Source: Dasyornis broadbenti
Lineage: Eukaryota > Chordata > Aves > Passeriformes > Dasyornithidae
Reading direction: 5' to 3'
Assembly: GCA_013397935.1 (NCBI GenBank)
Contig: VZRN01001317.1
Span: forward strand, 463,851-527,850
DNA: 64,000 bases
Below are positions 47,801 to 62,300 of this stretch, piece after piece. The notes below the pieces were generated by a model that ran no database searches, was not told the origin of the DNA, and was given only the letters and a program-made list of their open reading frames with translations. How positions within the stretch are numbered: position 1 is the first letter of the stretch; each line of letters starts with the position of its first letter. Both the position numbers and the translations under genes were made by a program.

Positions 47801-50662
47801 CTTTTGCACAGAATCCTTCTGCATGATGGTAAGAGGTGTAGCAGAGGGGCAGGACAGGGCTCTTTGTCTACCCAGAGACTTCAGAGCTTCTTGGAAGTGG
47901 CACTGAAGTAAACAAGAGTGTGGCAGATCATCTTCCTCTGTGCTGCATTAGCTGTTGGAAGAAATTGGACATGTTGTTTAATTAATTAAGTTTCCAAGCT
48001 GTATAATAGCATGGTTGCTGGAGAGAAACTTTAATGGCACCACAAAGTGTCCTTGAGCAAATTAAAAAGATATTACTTTGAAAGGTAACTGCTCTGAGCC
48101 ACACAGGGACTTCTGGGAAATGCCTGGGATGTCTCAAGCAGAAAGACATGTCTTTGTTATCAGGAGGATAGTCCATGCTCCTGGGCATCCACAGGGAAAG
48201 ATCTGCCATTCCCAGGAGAGCCTTATAATGTGGCTTCTGGTGGGGAATTATGCCTGCAGCCCTCCAGCGGGGAAATGGGTGAAGTTCTGAGATCTGACAG
48301 CAATCCTGCCCACACCCTCAGGGAAACTCATCTGTGAGCTGCCTTGTGAACCGGAACCCTGCAAACCCAGTGAGAGGATTCCCATTGCTTATGGTAGCTT
48401 TGGAGTGGGCCAGAAATGTTTTGTTGCCATATTGAATGGTTTTGGGGACAGCAAACTGAGGTGGAGACTGTAAAATGTCAGTCATGCACCCCATGTCTCC
48501 CTTCTTTCCATCTTTCTATGTTTTATTCTCATTTGATTTTCATTTTCCTTTGTCCAAGTCCTTGTTTTCTGGCCACTTGACCTCCTGCAAACCCTCTCTG
48601 GTCAGTGGAGTGAAGGGAAGTTCTCAGACCAACTCCTCAGTGTTGTGGAATTTTCACTCATGGCATCAGGAGAGCTGCCGAGGCAGCCTGGGCCCAAAGA
48701 GCTCCTCTCATACCTGGAGGCCACACCAGCACAGGGTGTGGGGCCTGACTTTGGGTGTTCATTTGAATCTGAATTAGACTGTGTAGAATAGCACCTGTAT
48801 CAGACCTTCAGTTCAAAACCCCTGGGGGATGAAGCCATAGGCTGCTCCCAGAGCCAAGGGGGGTTTGGCTGAGGCCTTCGGTGCTTTGGATCAGCCCAGG
48901 GGTGGAGCGTGAAGCTCCAGGAGATGCCAGCAGTGGGTGCTGGAGCAAACTGAAGCTCGTTTCTTTCTGGAGGCTGTTGTGCCATAGCAGAGGCAGGAAA
49001 AGCAGGGGTGTCTCCACCCTTCAATCAATCCCCTTCCAGGAAAGAGGAGTGAGAGGTGAGAGGTGGGAACAGGGGGAGCAGTGAGGGGGTGAGGGTTGCC
49101 TTGGGCTTGCTACATCACAAACAAATGCTCATTGGAAACCTGGCTTTTGGTTTCCATTTCCAGTTCTCCCTGTTGGATGCTTCACTTGGCAAAGCTTTGG
49201 ATTTTGTACCTTGTCCTCTGTGAGTGCTGGAGGGAGGTTTCCCGCGTGAGGCTGTTTTGCTTGGAAGCGTCTGGGACATGACCCAGGTGTGCGGCCAGCC
49301 CAGCCCTGCCCTGCCCCTCGCTGCTCGGGGCTGACTGTGTGCCCTGGTTACGACATCAATCCCAGGATGTCTCCATACCGAGTTTCGTTGAGCTGCTGTG
49401 TTTTGTGCACTCTGCCAGGTGAATTCCCATTCCTGGTAGTCCTTCAGCAGGTGTGGTTCTGCCCTCCTGAGGCCTCCTCGCTGATGGAGGAGCCATCACA
49501 GGACCTGCACCTCCTGGAGAATGCACATTTATTGCTGAAGTGTTTAGGGTTTTGGAAATTACTCTCTGATTCTGCAGCTGACAAATTCCCCTAACACCAA
49601 CACCTCTCCACCTCCTTTCCTGGCTGCTGAATTTTCCTTTGATGAAAGCAAGCAGCATGTGTGTTCAGAGTGCTGGTAAAAGGGAATTTCCTAACTGAAG
49701 GTGAACTGTTAGGGCATGTGTGGGCTCCTTTAGGAAAGTGCGTATGTTTGTAACAAAATTTTTCCTATTTAGAACAGGACTTTTTGATCTAAAAGTTCAA
49801 GCTGCTTTTTGGCTTCCATAATGGCTCCCTGGATTGTTTGAAAATCTTGACTTGGTTACAAAGTCTGATACAACCTGTGTGCAAGTCCAGAGCAGAACTT
49901 ACTGGTTATTTAATGGGAATTCAGGGACTCAGAAGACTATTAATGCCCTTGCAATATTTTCACTGCATGTAGTTATCTCACTGATCAGTTGTGTGCCCGA
50001 GAAGGGCAGGGATGTTTGCAGCTCATTAGTCCCATGATTTTCACAAGATACAAGAAAACTGGAGGCACTCTCTAGACAGGAGTGCACTGGATAGAATTCA
50101 GCATATAACACTAGTAGACAGCCATGGCAATAGCACACCAGGCACCTTTCATGAGGCATGTCAAGCAGCTGTGCTTTAAAAAAGCCGAATGAAAATTACT
50201 TTTTATTACCCCCCGCCAAAAGTTTTGGTAGAAAATTATGCATAATTGAAATAAAATACTTTCCTATTCTTTGATAGAGAGGTGGAAAACAATCAAAACT
50301 CTAGTTTTATTTCAAAAGAGCATTTCTTTTGTGTTTGACTTTTTTTTCTTACTTTGGATTTTTCTTGAATGCTCCTTTCCACCACCTCCAGAATTTTTGA
50401 ACTCCTAATACAATTGCATGAATAAAGCTTAGGATAATTTTGTGGATATTTTCTTCTGCATTTTCCTTTCCCCACTCTTTGGGGAAAAAAAACCCCAAAC
50501 CCAAAGAAACCCATTCTGTGTAAAATATCCAAAGTGAAACCAAGGAGAAGAAGGCAGCAGTGTAATTTTGTCACTCTAACTTTGCCAAAATTAGAGAGGC
50601 TTGTAAAGGTAGAATATAAATGGGGGGACAATAAAAAGCAAGAATATCAATCTCCTTATTCC

Positions 50663-50679
50663 TTTTTTTTTTTTTTTTT
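50663..50679. repeat. Poly-T run
   Basis: Seventeen consecutive T with a second T-run just after it. No element body is recognisable on either side, so it is not called as a retroelement tail. Confidence 0.9.
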
Positions 50680-53600
50680 CCTTTTTTGTATCTAGGAATA
50701 GAAAAGAAAAGAAGCTTTGGAAAATTTTCATTATAGCAATGTTATCTTCCACTCCCCTCCCTCCTCCTGTCTCCCCATGTGCTTTTCATATGTTTTATTT
50801 TCCGGATGCTTTCAGGGAGGAAGGCTGGAAGACAAGAGCAGGGTGTGAGTTTCAGCAAGCTCTAATGAGAAGCACCTTGGGTGTTTTTGTCTCCTGGGAG
50901 AGCAGCTTGCTGTGTGCTCCTGCCTCGGCTCCTCCAGCAGCACCGAGGGGAAGTGGAGCATCCAGGCTGGTGACGCCAAGAGGCTGTGGGGATTTCATCT
51001 GAGTGGTGGACCTGACTGACAAACAGTGGTTAACCAGAACTAAAGAGAGCATTGCAGGCATAGTTGAGCTGAAGAAGAAACAATGTGAACCTAATTTGAC
51101 TGGGTTGCTAATTACAAGGCTTATTTTTCAGACTCTGTATCATTACAGGGTGGAGGGGTGTAAAAGTTGGGTGAAGAGTTTGTGTAGGAAGAAAAGTCCC
51201 TGCTGCTTAGGGCTGTTTGTGCACTGTAGCAAGGAGATGTGGGAAGGGTTCAAGATGCAACTGCATTGCTTGGTGCAAAAGAGATATTCAACTAAATGTT
51301 CAAATTTTGCAAGAGATCAGTGCAAATGAATTTCTTAATGGTGTAGTGATGCAACCATCATTTGGGGTCACAACAATCCTCATGCAAGGTCGTGCTATAT
51401 TTCGTGGTACAGTGTACACCCCAGACACCCCAGACTGTTAAGCATTTCCTTATAACACATAGGTAGCAAGAAGAGATTTGTCATCTCTTTTGGGACTCTC
51501 CTAGGCCTTTTCAAATTGCACAGGAAAAGCATTAGCAGGAATAGGGGCTCTCTGCTGAGCTTGCTGGCCAGTGTTTTTTAATTTAGTGTACTTATGATGT
51601 GGAAAGTAAATTTACTCTAAATAGGGAGAACAAGAATGGTTGATCTAGGTTCTGTCCATCGCTTATAAACAAGATTTCCCTGACACGTACTAAGCTGTGA
51701 CTGGAGCAAGTGAGCAAGCTGAACATCTCTTGTTGAACTCTTATTTAAGACATGAGCTCTCCGTTCTTTTTGTTTGTTTGTTTTTCCTGCTTCTGTAGAG
51801 TGATTTTCCTCAATTTTATTTTGTTGTGGAAGTGTGGTAGAGTTATACCTTTTGATAAATTCTTAAGGATTTGTAATCTGAACAGGACTGGATCCAGCAA
51901 AACCATTTTTTTTAAGCAGATGTAGTTTCATGATCTGCTTACTGTGTCTGTCCATGTCCACTTGGTTTTCTGCTGTGTAGTTTGGATAGTTACAGTTGCC
52001 ACCATGTGTGGTTTTGATTCATGAGACGCTATTTCTTGTTTGATCCTACTGATTTCAGGAAAAAGAACTCATGTTGCCAGCTTCTTGTACTGAAAGCTGA
52101 GGAAACACAGTCCAAATAGATTGGCTAAGCAGATTCCTTTGGCCTAGCAACAGTTTGTTTCACCTCGTTAATTGGATGAAAATGGCTTCTGGAATTAGTT
52201 CTGCGGGGAAATGTTCATCTTTGCAGATGCAACACTTACTCTCTGTCTTACAATCTGGTTTCAGCAAACATTCCAGTTTTCTGGTTTCAGCAGACTGGGT
52301 TTTTTTGGAGAGGAATGTATTTCGCCAGGAAACATAAGCAAGTGGAAGGTGAACAGAACACGAGCACAGCCCAGGCAAGGTACGGGTGTGGACGTCTGTG
52401 TGCCATGTTTTGTTCTGGTGTAGATACTGAAACCAGGCTCTGAATCCAGCATTGCTCTCATGACACCAGTTCTGCGTCTGCTTTGTTTTGGTCTGATTTA
52501 CTGTGTGGTGCATTTGTAAGCAGCATATGCCAAAATCAGAACCATTTATCTGCCTGCCTTTTCCTTTCCCCAAATGTACCACTTTCAGCAACAGGGCCTT
52601 GATCAAAACCAGTTCTGACTTTTGTCCTTTTCTGGTAAGAAGGGCAGAAGAACAGGGTGAATATTTGTTGTTTTCAGTCCTTTGTCTCTCTTTGGTATTT
52701 TTTCTGGGATGGCTTTGTTTTGCAGGTTGGAATTTGAAAGGCAGAGCTCACTTTTCTGTCCCAGGAAGTGGCAGAAGAGTCCCAGGGAGAGCTGACCTTG
52801 TAATGGCCATGGCTGCAGAAAGTTGTTCTATTGTGACAGAACTGAGTTTTGTGCATGGCCAGCCCATGCAGGCTCAGAGGCTGTGGGTGATGAAGAAAAG
52901 AGGTGGACTTCTTTTGCCCTTTTGAATAAAACCCCAAAAGCAGGAGCAGACAAAGCAGGGGCACTTTTGTCAGAGAGAGGTGAGGTGTTGTGGTAACTCG
53001 TCATCCTCTTCAGTTGAACTGCACGTGACTGCACCATGGAAATCAGCCTTGTCAGGGACTAAATGTGCGCCTCACTAACTTACAGTATATTCAGACTGAC
53101 AGGGTTTTCCCAGTTTATTAGGCTCATCTGAAGGGAAAGCTGGATGCATTTTGCTAGCACAGCATTTTGGACACCTCTGTGATCTTCAGCCACACTCTTA
53201 AACCTTAAAGTAAATTCTCCTTAATATAGGGCTTACATTTCCTTTCCCACATAAGTACAGTACGGTACCCAGCTATCTTGGGCTCTGAGGCTGCCTTGTC
53301 ATTTCCCACAGATGTAAGGGTTGCACAAGGTGCCCTTCCCTCAAGCCCCAACAGCAGCTGCTCACTTCTCCTGACCTCCTGTGCCGTAAGCAGCTTCCTG
53401 GATGGACCTGTGAGCCACCCACCCAGTTCCCCTGTGGACCTGCGAGCCACCAGCCCAGCCAGTTCATCAGGAGAGAAGTTGCTGTGAACTGGGGAGGAGA
53501 TCTAACAGAGCTGTGTGTTCAGATGAATCCCACTAGAAGGCAGCCCTGCCCCAACAGCTCCCAGCAAGGGACAAAGGTGGTCAGCTCCTCAGGGAAGGCT

Positions 53601-54630
53601 TTTTATGGCATGTAGAAGAACAGGATAGCGAGTCAAATCTGTGCTCCTGAACACTGCTGCTGGACAGGGGGTGAAATGTTCTGGTTTGCTTCTTGCAGGT
53701 AGGGGGTAGTGAGATAAATCACTGCTTCTTTGGAGGGGTGTGATGGGCAGCCATGGAGGGGACTGGGGTGTATCTATACCTTTACCCATCTAAAGTCTGC
53801 ATGACAGCAGCAATAATTTGACCCTAAATTCAGGAGTAAAATCCCCAAAGACTCGAGGTGGGTTATTTTGGGCTGCCTGCTTGCTCTGTCTGCAGAGGAG
53901 GTTATCTGAATAGATCTGTCCAGACATTTCTAGAGTTTCTCTTTCCCTGGCTATGCCATGCACAGTACTCAGGTTGGCTGTTCACAGCTGACTAAATCCT
54001 TTCAAGAATGAGTCACTCCTAAATGAGAGGTGACAATGGATATGCAGACAGCGAGAAGTGAGAGTGAGATAATGAATATTAGAGGAAGGCTAAACTAAAT
54101 GGGGAATGAGGAGTATAAACTTGCAGCTCTTATAAATAGCACTACTGAAAGGATGGGTTTTATTTAGAAATTTAGTTTTCAGGGAGAACTTAGATTTCCT
54201 GACCCACAAGCTTGCATCTGTGAGCTTGTCTGTCTTTCCCAGAGAGACAGATTGGCACAGGTTAATATTCACCAGGCAGATTCCAGAGACAGCATCCCCC
54301 TTGATATTCATTGAAGTGGTGGCATTAGTGCCTGATGAAATGATGCTCTTCCCTGTCAGTCAGCCTTGCCAGCCTCTGGAGCAGAGGAAAATGGCTGGGA
54401 TGCGACTCCTCGTCCCAGGCTCTCAGTGTTACATCTTGTGTGGCTAACAGAGCACTCCTGCTGTGTGTTCTGGCCACAGTGGCTGTTTTCATTCTGGAGG
54501 TGACTGTACCTCAGCAGAGACATGAGTCACCCTGGAGTTTGTTTTACACATTGGTTTGGGATGGACACTGGCACAAGGTCATTGCCCAAGGCAGAGATTT
54601 GCAAAGAGCTGAAGGGAGTTAATTGTCCAA

Positions 54631-54687
54631 ATCCCATTAAAATGCAATATAATTATAAAATCTCATTAAAATGCCATATAATTATAT
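54631..54687. repeat. 29-bp tandem duplication
   Basis: Two units sharing CATTAAAATGC.ATATAATTA at an offset of 29 bases; very AT-rich. Probably replication slippage. Confidence 0.85.
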
Positions 54688-55926
54688 AGCTTTATTTTAT
54701 TTTAGTTATTTATATTTTGTGCAATGTGCAGTGATTTTTGTGCATGCATCTCTGTTAGATGCATTCAGCAAGATGAATGTCCCTCCTGGTGCTGAAAATT
54801 AACCATTTACTTTTTCTAATTTAACAGTATAAAAAGGAATTGTTTGCCTTTTTAGGAAAGATAGTGTCTCAAAACTTATCTCTACTTACATTAGAAATCT
54901 CTGGCATGACTAAAATGACACATTATTGCTTTTGTCTTAAAATAAACAGATCAGATTTGAGGCAGCCAGGAATCCTGAAGTAAAACAAGAAAAGGACCTT
55001 ACGGATGAAATTGTGGCAGAGAAGTGGAAGATGATCTAGTGGAGTTGTCATATTGACTTACTGTGGCTTTCACTCATAATTGAATTAAAGGTAATTTAGC
55101 TGTACATAGATAACACAAGCAGAAGGGTATCTGAACATTGTCTAGTAGCTATGGGAAAAGCAGTGAAGGAACTGAGAGAATTTTGCCCATTAATAAATAA
55201 AATGGCTTGTGGGGATTGGGTTTTTTAAATTTCTTCTCTGTGGAAATCTGAAGCCAGAAGCAGAAGGTGTTGGGAGGCAAAGAGGTTGCTGTGTGTCTAA
55301 AAGCCATTGGGGCCTCAAATGATAATTTGGGCTAAAGGTTGTCCTGGGGCATTTTTTGGATCTTCGGTGAAATGTTATTTTCAAATTGGTCCCAAACAGG
55401 ACTTCGTAACACTGTGAAATACCAGCTTTGCAGAACATCTTCCTTTTGGGAGTGATTCATTGTGGCAGCTGGGATTTTTCTGTTTAGGTTTGTTTGGTTG
55501 TTTTTTCTTTTTGGTAGTGGTATTTTTACCTCTACTTTCACTGACTTTAGGAAAGGAAGTGCTGCTGGTAAGGAAGATGCAGGGAGGAAGTACTGAACTG
55601 ATGAAGGGAGGGTGTTTGCCCCCTTTACAAAAAACAGTGGCTTGTGGCATGAAGACTTATTAGTTTAGGAAAATATCTGGTCTTAAAAGGAGATAGCAGA
55701 GCTCAATTTCTTCACATGCTCTGCTCTCACTGACCTCAAAGTAAATGGCTTTAATTTTCTTTGCTAATAATGGTGTTTTATCTCAGTGAAGATAGAGCTT
55801 TGGAGTTACCTGAATCACTGATATTGGCTTAGACTAAATTATGATCTGTGCTTGGATAATCTTCAGACTTTTTTTTGTTTAATGTTTGTCTCAAGTGCAT
55901 CCAGAGTATATGGAAAGGGTGCTGCT

Positions 55927-55947
55927 GGTTTGGTTTGGTTTGGTTTG
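55927..55947. repeat. (GGTTT)n short tandem repeat
   Basis: Four consecutive GGTTT units followed by GCTGGGG and a T-run. Simple-sequence repeat only. Confidence 0.9.
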
Positions 55948-57382
55948 CTGGGGTTTTTTTTAAGGTGAGGTACAAGTAAAGTTCTCCTATCCAGGTCCCC
56001 TCCATCTTCTCTCTCAGCTCCCTGTATCATCCTTCCCAGAGAGCAATGAAAGTTGTCAAATCTCATTTTACCTCACTTCTCTTGGTACTGCAGACGTCAC
56101 CTGTCCAGACTGACAGCTGCATTTCCTCCTCTCTGAAGATCTCTCCACTGTCCTTCATCTTTTCACCCCTGTCAGACACAAACTGCTCATCTTCCTTTCC
56201 CTGATTCCTACCTGTGCACTCTCCTGAAGCTGCTTCCAGCCACCTGCCCAACACCAGGCAGTAGCTCATCCACATTGGAAGGCAGTGGCAGCTGGGAGGG
56301 AGTGAGGCACCACTTCACTCCCATTATCTCACTTGAACTGAGCATAAAGGCTGTTTAGCCTGTTGGGGGATCTTTGACCACTGACCATTGGACTTTGACT
56401 CTCATAGGGGAAACTGTTCCTCCAAGATCCCCAGGAGAACTTCATTTTCTTCCTTCTTATCCTGCCTCAAAACTCTGTCTTCCACAGCAGCATTTATTAA
56501 CGAATATTCCTTAATTTCTTTTGACAGCGGACAACACTGTTCCCATTTTTGGTCCAAATCCTCCTATTATCTCCTTATGCATCCTTAGCTGTACCCACAT
56601 GTTCTTCCTACTCTCTGGGGAAGGCTGCTTGTCCTCATTTGTTCCTCAGTCCTGGCCATGAAAGGTGGATCTTGCAGGCCCCACTGCAATATTGATGATA
56701 AGGTTTATTTTAGAGTTGGCTGACTAAGGCAGTGAACTCTTCAACTATTAAGGACATTGAGCTAAACGCTGGTGCCTTCTGTGCGGCAGCATCTCAGCTC
56801 TTTTGGAACAGGCACTTGCTGCTGTTGGATCACACTCGCATGTTCTGCACCGTTAATTTCCCCCTGCCACAATCAATCTCTTTAATATTAAGAGACCTTA
56901 AGTATCGACCCATATTTCAGATCACCTCTGTAAAATTACAGAGCAAATGTGAGCCACAAGGTAGATCTTTAAATGGTACAAATGGGAAGAAGTGTCCTGC
57001 ACCACTTTAGAATCATTTGACATTGGGACTGGAGGGGATCATTTGACATTGGGGCAGCTCATGGGACATCTCTGAGGCAAAAGCGACTTGAGAGATGGGG
57101 ACAGAGGGAACTTCTTAATGTGTGGAACATGCACCACTTGTGCTGTTGTCCCTCACAGGTCTTGCTGAATCATGAAACAAGGAAACACATGGCAGGGGAG
57201 AAGAGGTGGATCCCCATGAAGGCAAAGCAGGGTTTCTATGAATTTCTGTAAATATTAGTGCCAATTGCTTCTGCTGTATGTTTCAGTTTCTTCAGGAGAG
57301 GGGCAGCAGCACTGGGGAGAGGACAGACAGGCTTCTGTAGGACCATGCTAACCTTTACACACTCTTTTCCCCTGTTTTATAC

Positions 57383-57870
57383 CTAAGGAGTTGGACACGT
57401 AACACATGTGGTGGAGTCAGGTGAGTCTGTGGTGTCACTGTGCATAGAAGAGGAGTCTTTATTTTTCCCTGATTGAAGTAGTCCCTCAAGCAAACCAAAA
57501 AGCCACCCACTTTTAATTTGTTGTTGTAGAATATTCTTAACACAACCACCAGTACCCACTGTATCCAAGGCTGCAGTTCATCTGCTGCACAAGAGCAACA
57601 CAATCCCAATCTTGGCAGCATTCAATCCATCAACTCCGTGTGTCTTGAGCCAACTGCTGACATAAGAGGCTTTCCACACCTTTCATTGCTCTTTATAAAA
57701 CGTTCTTGAACTTCTTCAGAAACTTGATCAAATAATGTTCTGCTCTGTGGCTGGAAGGTCCTTGGAGCTGGGCTGTTTTGACCAGGAGTGAGCCCTAAAC
57801 ACATGGGTTGTTGACTTGGAATGTGTTTGCATCCTTTGCATTTTTGTATGTAAAATTAGCGTAGTTCAGA
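57383..57870 (-). pseudogene. Possible decayed coding segment, unknown
   Basis: On the minus strand one frame is open from about 57851 to a TGA at 57622, reading KCKGCKHIPSQQP and LFDQVSEEVQERFIKSNER. A second frame then reads GLNAAKIGIVLLLCSR, a stop, and VKNILQQQIKSGWLFGLLEG to a TAG at 57383. The pattern suits an old frame-shifted gene piece with one frameshift and one internal stop, and the CxxC is suggestive. I cannot name a family, and chance is a real alternative. Confidence 0.17.
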
Positions 57871-59330
57871 GCCCAGACTCATACAGGGGACCTGGGCACT
57901 GCACTGGAGAGCAGGAACATTCTCAGAGTCTGCCCAGCCTACAGACCTTTTCCTTGTAATAAGATTGAGCCAACGTGAACAGTTCTATTGGCCACAGTGA
58001 CACTGATAATGCAGGGATATGTGTCCACCATGTGAACCCTTATATTTTCTTACCACTTCATCGTTGCTCATCTTCAAAACTTTATTATTAGTATTAGGCA
58101 GCAACCTGTGATAGGTTGTTGAAAATAATTTACTTATACATCTCTTAATCTAGATTTGCACATTTTTCTTCATGCTTACATGATTGGGAATTCAGATTTT
58201 GGGATATATCTGCTTAGCAGTCAGTATTGTATCTAAGTCCTGTTTAATCTCCCCCACATGGTGAAGAGCAAAAGGCCAGAGCTGTGCTGCTCAGTGGCAT
58301 AGGAAAGGTCCTGTCCTGCTCGGAAGTGATTAGAGAGTCCTGCTGTTGTCAGCGTTTGAAGTGAAGTGTTGCCAGGTTACTTGACCAGTCAATAATGAAT
58401 GCTCATGAATCTATTTACTGCTTCTTGATGACAGTTGTTTGATAGCCTGATCAATTTATGATTGCCATTTGTGAGATGGCCTCCTGCTGCTTTCTTCTGT
58501 CCTTTTGTTTTAAGAAAGAGGAGAGCAAAAATCTGAGAGCCTGTGTTTTCCTGAGCTTTGGGGATGAGGTGGAAGTGCCAGGTTTTTGGTTTTTTTTAAA
58601 TTTGCATCAGTTTTCAAGATCAAAATCTCTTGCAGTGTTTTCTGTGACAACACTGAAAGTATAAATATAGAAATCACAGACAGTTCCCTGGAGACTGAAG
58701 GCCTAATATGTGAATAATCTCACCTCCTACTTCATAACAATATCATAAGGGGGGAAAAAAAAGGTGTATTATGCATATCCACAGCTCTGCTTCCACAGTG
58801 TCTAGTCTGGTGTGTGAAGTGTGTGTGTAAATATTTGAAGGGTAGATCTCAAGTCCCCAGTGTGGGAGAGAGACTACACAAATAAGGTGCTAAAACTTTG
58901 TGCTAGCACTTGGTAAGGTTTTGAGTCTGCCCTGTAGCCAGGAGTCAAAGCACACTGGTTCTGGGCTTGCAGCTCGTGCAGTTAATGCAAGGCATGGGTC
59001 TCGCCAGAGCTCAGCAGCACTGAGGTGTTTCGTGCTGTCCACTTAAGAAGCACAAGTTACCCAATCAACTGTATTTAAAATGGCACTCTAGTTCTGCTTT
59101 GTCCTCAGCAAGCATCTCTGGATCATAAAATCATTCTGAAAGTGGCAAAATCCAGCTAGATTGCCAAATTGTTAAAATAATTATGGAATTAAAGGGGGTT
59201 GTTCCAGACTACAGAGGCTGAGGCTTTGGGAGTAAGGAATGGAACAACCAGACACTGGGTTTGGAAAAGTCTCTGACTAAAGCACTTGACTGTGAGCTTT
59301 TTCAGTTCATCCTGTTGTGTCCAGAATCCA

Positions 59331-59366
<36 letters not shown>

Positions 59367-59372
59367 TCTCTG
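59331..59372. repeat. (TCTG)n(TCTA)n microsatellite
   Basis: A compound tetranucleotide array, about four to five TCTG then about six TCTA units, followed by a TG/TA-rich tail to about 59460. Open frames across it are repeat artefacts. Confidence 0.95.
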
Positions 59373-62300
59373 TGTGTATATGTATACATACACATAGATG
59401 TATGAACACAATGTGTACATATTTGTGTATATAAATGTGTATTTATATGTGTGTTTATATAAATTGTACAACAGTCAGAGCACTGTTGAGCGACAGTTGT
59501 ATTTCTCCCAGTCTGGGCAGAGTGAGGAAGGGAACAGGGATGCTTTTGTGAGGGCTGCAGAGGGGGTGGTTGTGCCTTTGTCACTGCCTGGAGTATGCCA
59601 TGGGCTCTAGGTCTCTCTGGCATGGAGGGATGCATCCTGCTCGGCTGCAGGATGCAGCTGTGTCCAGGCCTGGGGAAGGCCTGTTGTTGCCTGTTCTGTG
59701 GTGGCTGGGGCATTCCCCTCTCTGGAGCGTTCCTTCTGGCATCTCCTGCTAGCCCAAACCTCGCCGGTGTGTGCAAGCTAAAGAGAAAACAACCCCAACC
59801 AAATGCCTTTCAGAGGCAATCCTAATTTTCTGGTGCTGCTTGTCCATCTCGTACAGACAGGGCTTTGCAAGTGGCTTCCTGAACAGCATTGGGTGTGTTG
59901 CTGTGTATAGGAATTTTATAAGAACTATTTGCATCAGTGTAACAGCATTTCAGAAGGTATCTCCCTTAGATCAATTCAAATGCTGCTGAAATAAATGGAT
60001 GCATAGGTCAGACAGTGATTGATGGACAATGCTAATCAACTCCACGTCTGCTGAACTGTAGATTACTCCAGTATTGCTTTCTCAGCGCCACACTCCCACA
60101 GGAAAGGTGAAAAAGAATGTTGGTCAAACAGGACAGGAGTTTTTCCTATAAAAAGCAGTAGCTGCCAAGGCCTAACTGTTGAGAAAGGATTTTTTTTTTT
60201 TTTTTTTCTGGTAGGTGGAAACCTAGTGAGGCACACCTGGCTCTTGTATTTTGGATTCTGCCTAACTTGGAATGTTTTTGTGGTGGAGAATTTAACAGCT
60301 TTGCACAAGAAATCAAACTTCTTGGTTTACAGGAGGTGAAAATTAAGAATTTATCAAGTCTGTGAGATGTAATACAGAGACAGCCTTAAGTGCCTTAGAT
60401 CTGAGGCTTAAACCATTTGTAGATGCTGGAAGACTGAACAACCACTGAGATCAGAAGTCATGCCTGAAGAGCAACTCACTCCTCTAGAGCATTGGTCATC
60501 AGTTTATCTGAAAGTGCTTCTTAAATGAGGCCACTTTTCTAATTTCCCATTCACAGTTGAGCGAATAAGCATGGAGAATGACATGGGGAACAGGCTGACC
60601 AGGGTGGAGCCAGGACCTGAAGTCATTCATCCGGAGGTGCAGGAGGAGAGTTGTCCTTGGAGTCTCCCTGCCCTCCAGGTTCCCATTCTGGAGCTATGGA
60701 AATGGTCCAGTAAAGCTGCTGGAGTAGTTGTGGTGTGTACCTGTGTGCTGGCTCTGTTCAGCCCCTCAGCTGTGCACTCCTCCAAAATTGTACCAATACA
60801 TCAAAGGCTGAATGGTTTTCTGATTCTGTTTCTAGGGCCTCTTTAGAATAGAGTAGAATTGAATCAAATGTCACCTTGAAGGAGATGTCAGCTCCTTCTT
60901 GTGGCTCTCTGTGGTGGCCAGGATCCCTGACTGCCTTGCAGTGTAGTTGCAAGTAGTGTTTGACACCCTGTGTTCTTCTGAAGGTGTTTTTCCTTGTGAT
61001 CCAACCCTCAGGGGGACATGCTCTCATCTCACTTTTGTGCATGGAAGCATGGGACTGAGGAATTGTGGAACAAGACAGGAGAGTGGATCTCATGCAAAGT
61101 TTGGGTTCCAGTTTGTGCAGGGAGTCCCAGAGCAGGGTACTGAGCCCGTTTGCCCAGGCTAACCAAATCATCACTCCACACTGTAAGCCTGCTTGGTTCT
61201 GCCTCCAAAACTTGATTAATGGCCCTGCCCCTCTAGTCTAGGATTTAGTGATGTAATTCCTGAAAGTTTTGATTGATGGAAAACCAGAAAGTGATTAGAA
61301 GATCTTGCAATGTGTTAACAAATCACTCACAGATGAATGTTAATTTATGTGTAATATAAATCACCCTAAATGAAATGCTCTGATTTATCCAACTTACTTG
61401 TAGCAGGAGGGACTGATTTAGTGATGCTGAGCCCAGTCATTAATGTCCCATGTTCATTAATCGCAATGGGCATGTGTTAAACTGGGATTTATAAACCCAG
61501 CCAGACTTTGTGACTTCACCCTGTAGCTTTGACGTTGGGCACCTTGAAAGTTGTGTCAGCTCTGAGAAGTATTGCCTGGCAGAGGACACTATTGACATGA
61601 CCCTACCAGGGATTTCCTCTTTTGGAGCCTGGGGATGCTCTACGCTTTTGGATTAGGAGATCAGATCAATAATATTTTGCTTTCCCTTTCTCACTCCCAA
61701 GTCAGCAGAAAGAAGAGACATGGGAGAGTCCTTTCTGATGGGCACATGGGGGAGGGTGGGGCTTTATGCATCTGTCTGTGGTAATTGCTGGTTCGTTTAT
61801 TGCCTGCTGCTTTATGTTTAGTGGAGTCTCGGGAGATCAGTGCGGGGAAGAGGGAGACAGGATTTAAAGTGAGAAGGAATTGCTACCGTCCTTCAAGCTG
61901 ACTTCGTGAATTATGCAAGATGTGGTGTTTCGCCTTGTAGTTCTCACACCGAGGGTAATAGCTTCGTAACTGAACTTGGCAACTGTGCAGAGATCCAAGC
62001 ATCCTCCCCTAGCCTCACCCCAAAAATTTACTTTCAAGTCTGTGCTGCACAGAATACGTTTTGTGAGGTATGAAATACAGCTGTGGTTTTGCCCTGCAAA
62101 GCTGTGAGCTTTCCATATTTGTAAATTTTTATTTTACAGCAGTACTGGGCTGTAAGGAGTCATAATTGGCCAGCTCCATGTTAAAGATGTATAATTCATG
62201 TTTTTCCACCAGGACATCCAAGGTGCAGGAGTTTCTTGTATGTAGCAGTTGCTTTTAAATGAAATTACTTATTTCATAATTGCAGGTAAGCATTGCTACG

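Larger units (their letters stand above)
38891..59329. other. Probable intron or intergenic DNA, repeat-poor
   Basis: About 20 kb with no exon I can support and no clear CR1 copy. Noted inside are a poly-T run (50663-50679), a 29-bp tandem duplication (54631-54687), a (GGTTT)n tract (55927-55947), a possible decayed coding segment on the minus strand (57383-57870) and many short random open frames. Confidence 0.55.

Noticed and set aside
60758..61174. 138-codon minus open frame
   Set aside because: No domain, no splice context and no resemblance to a known protein; likely chance.
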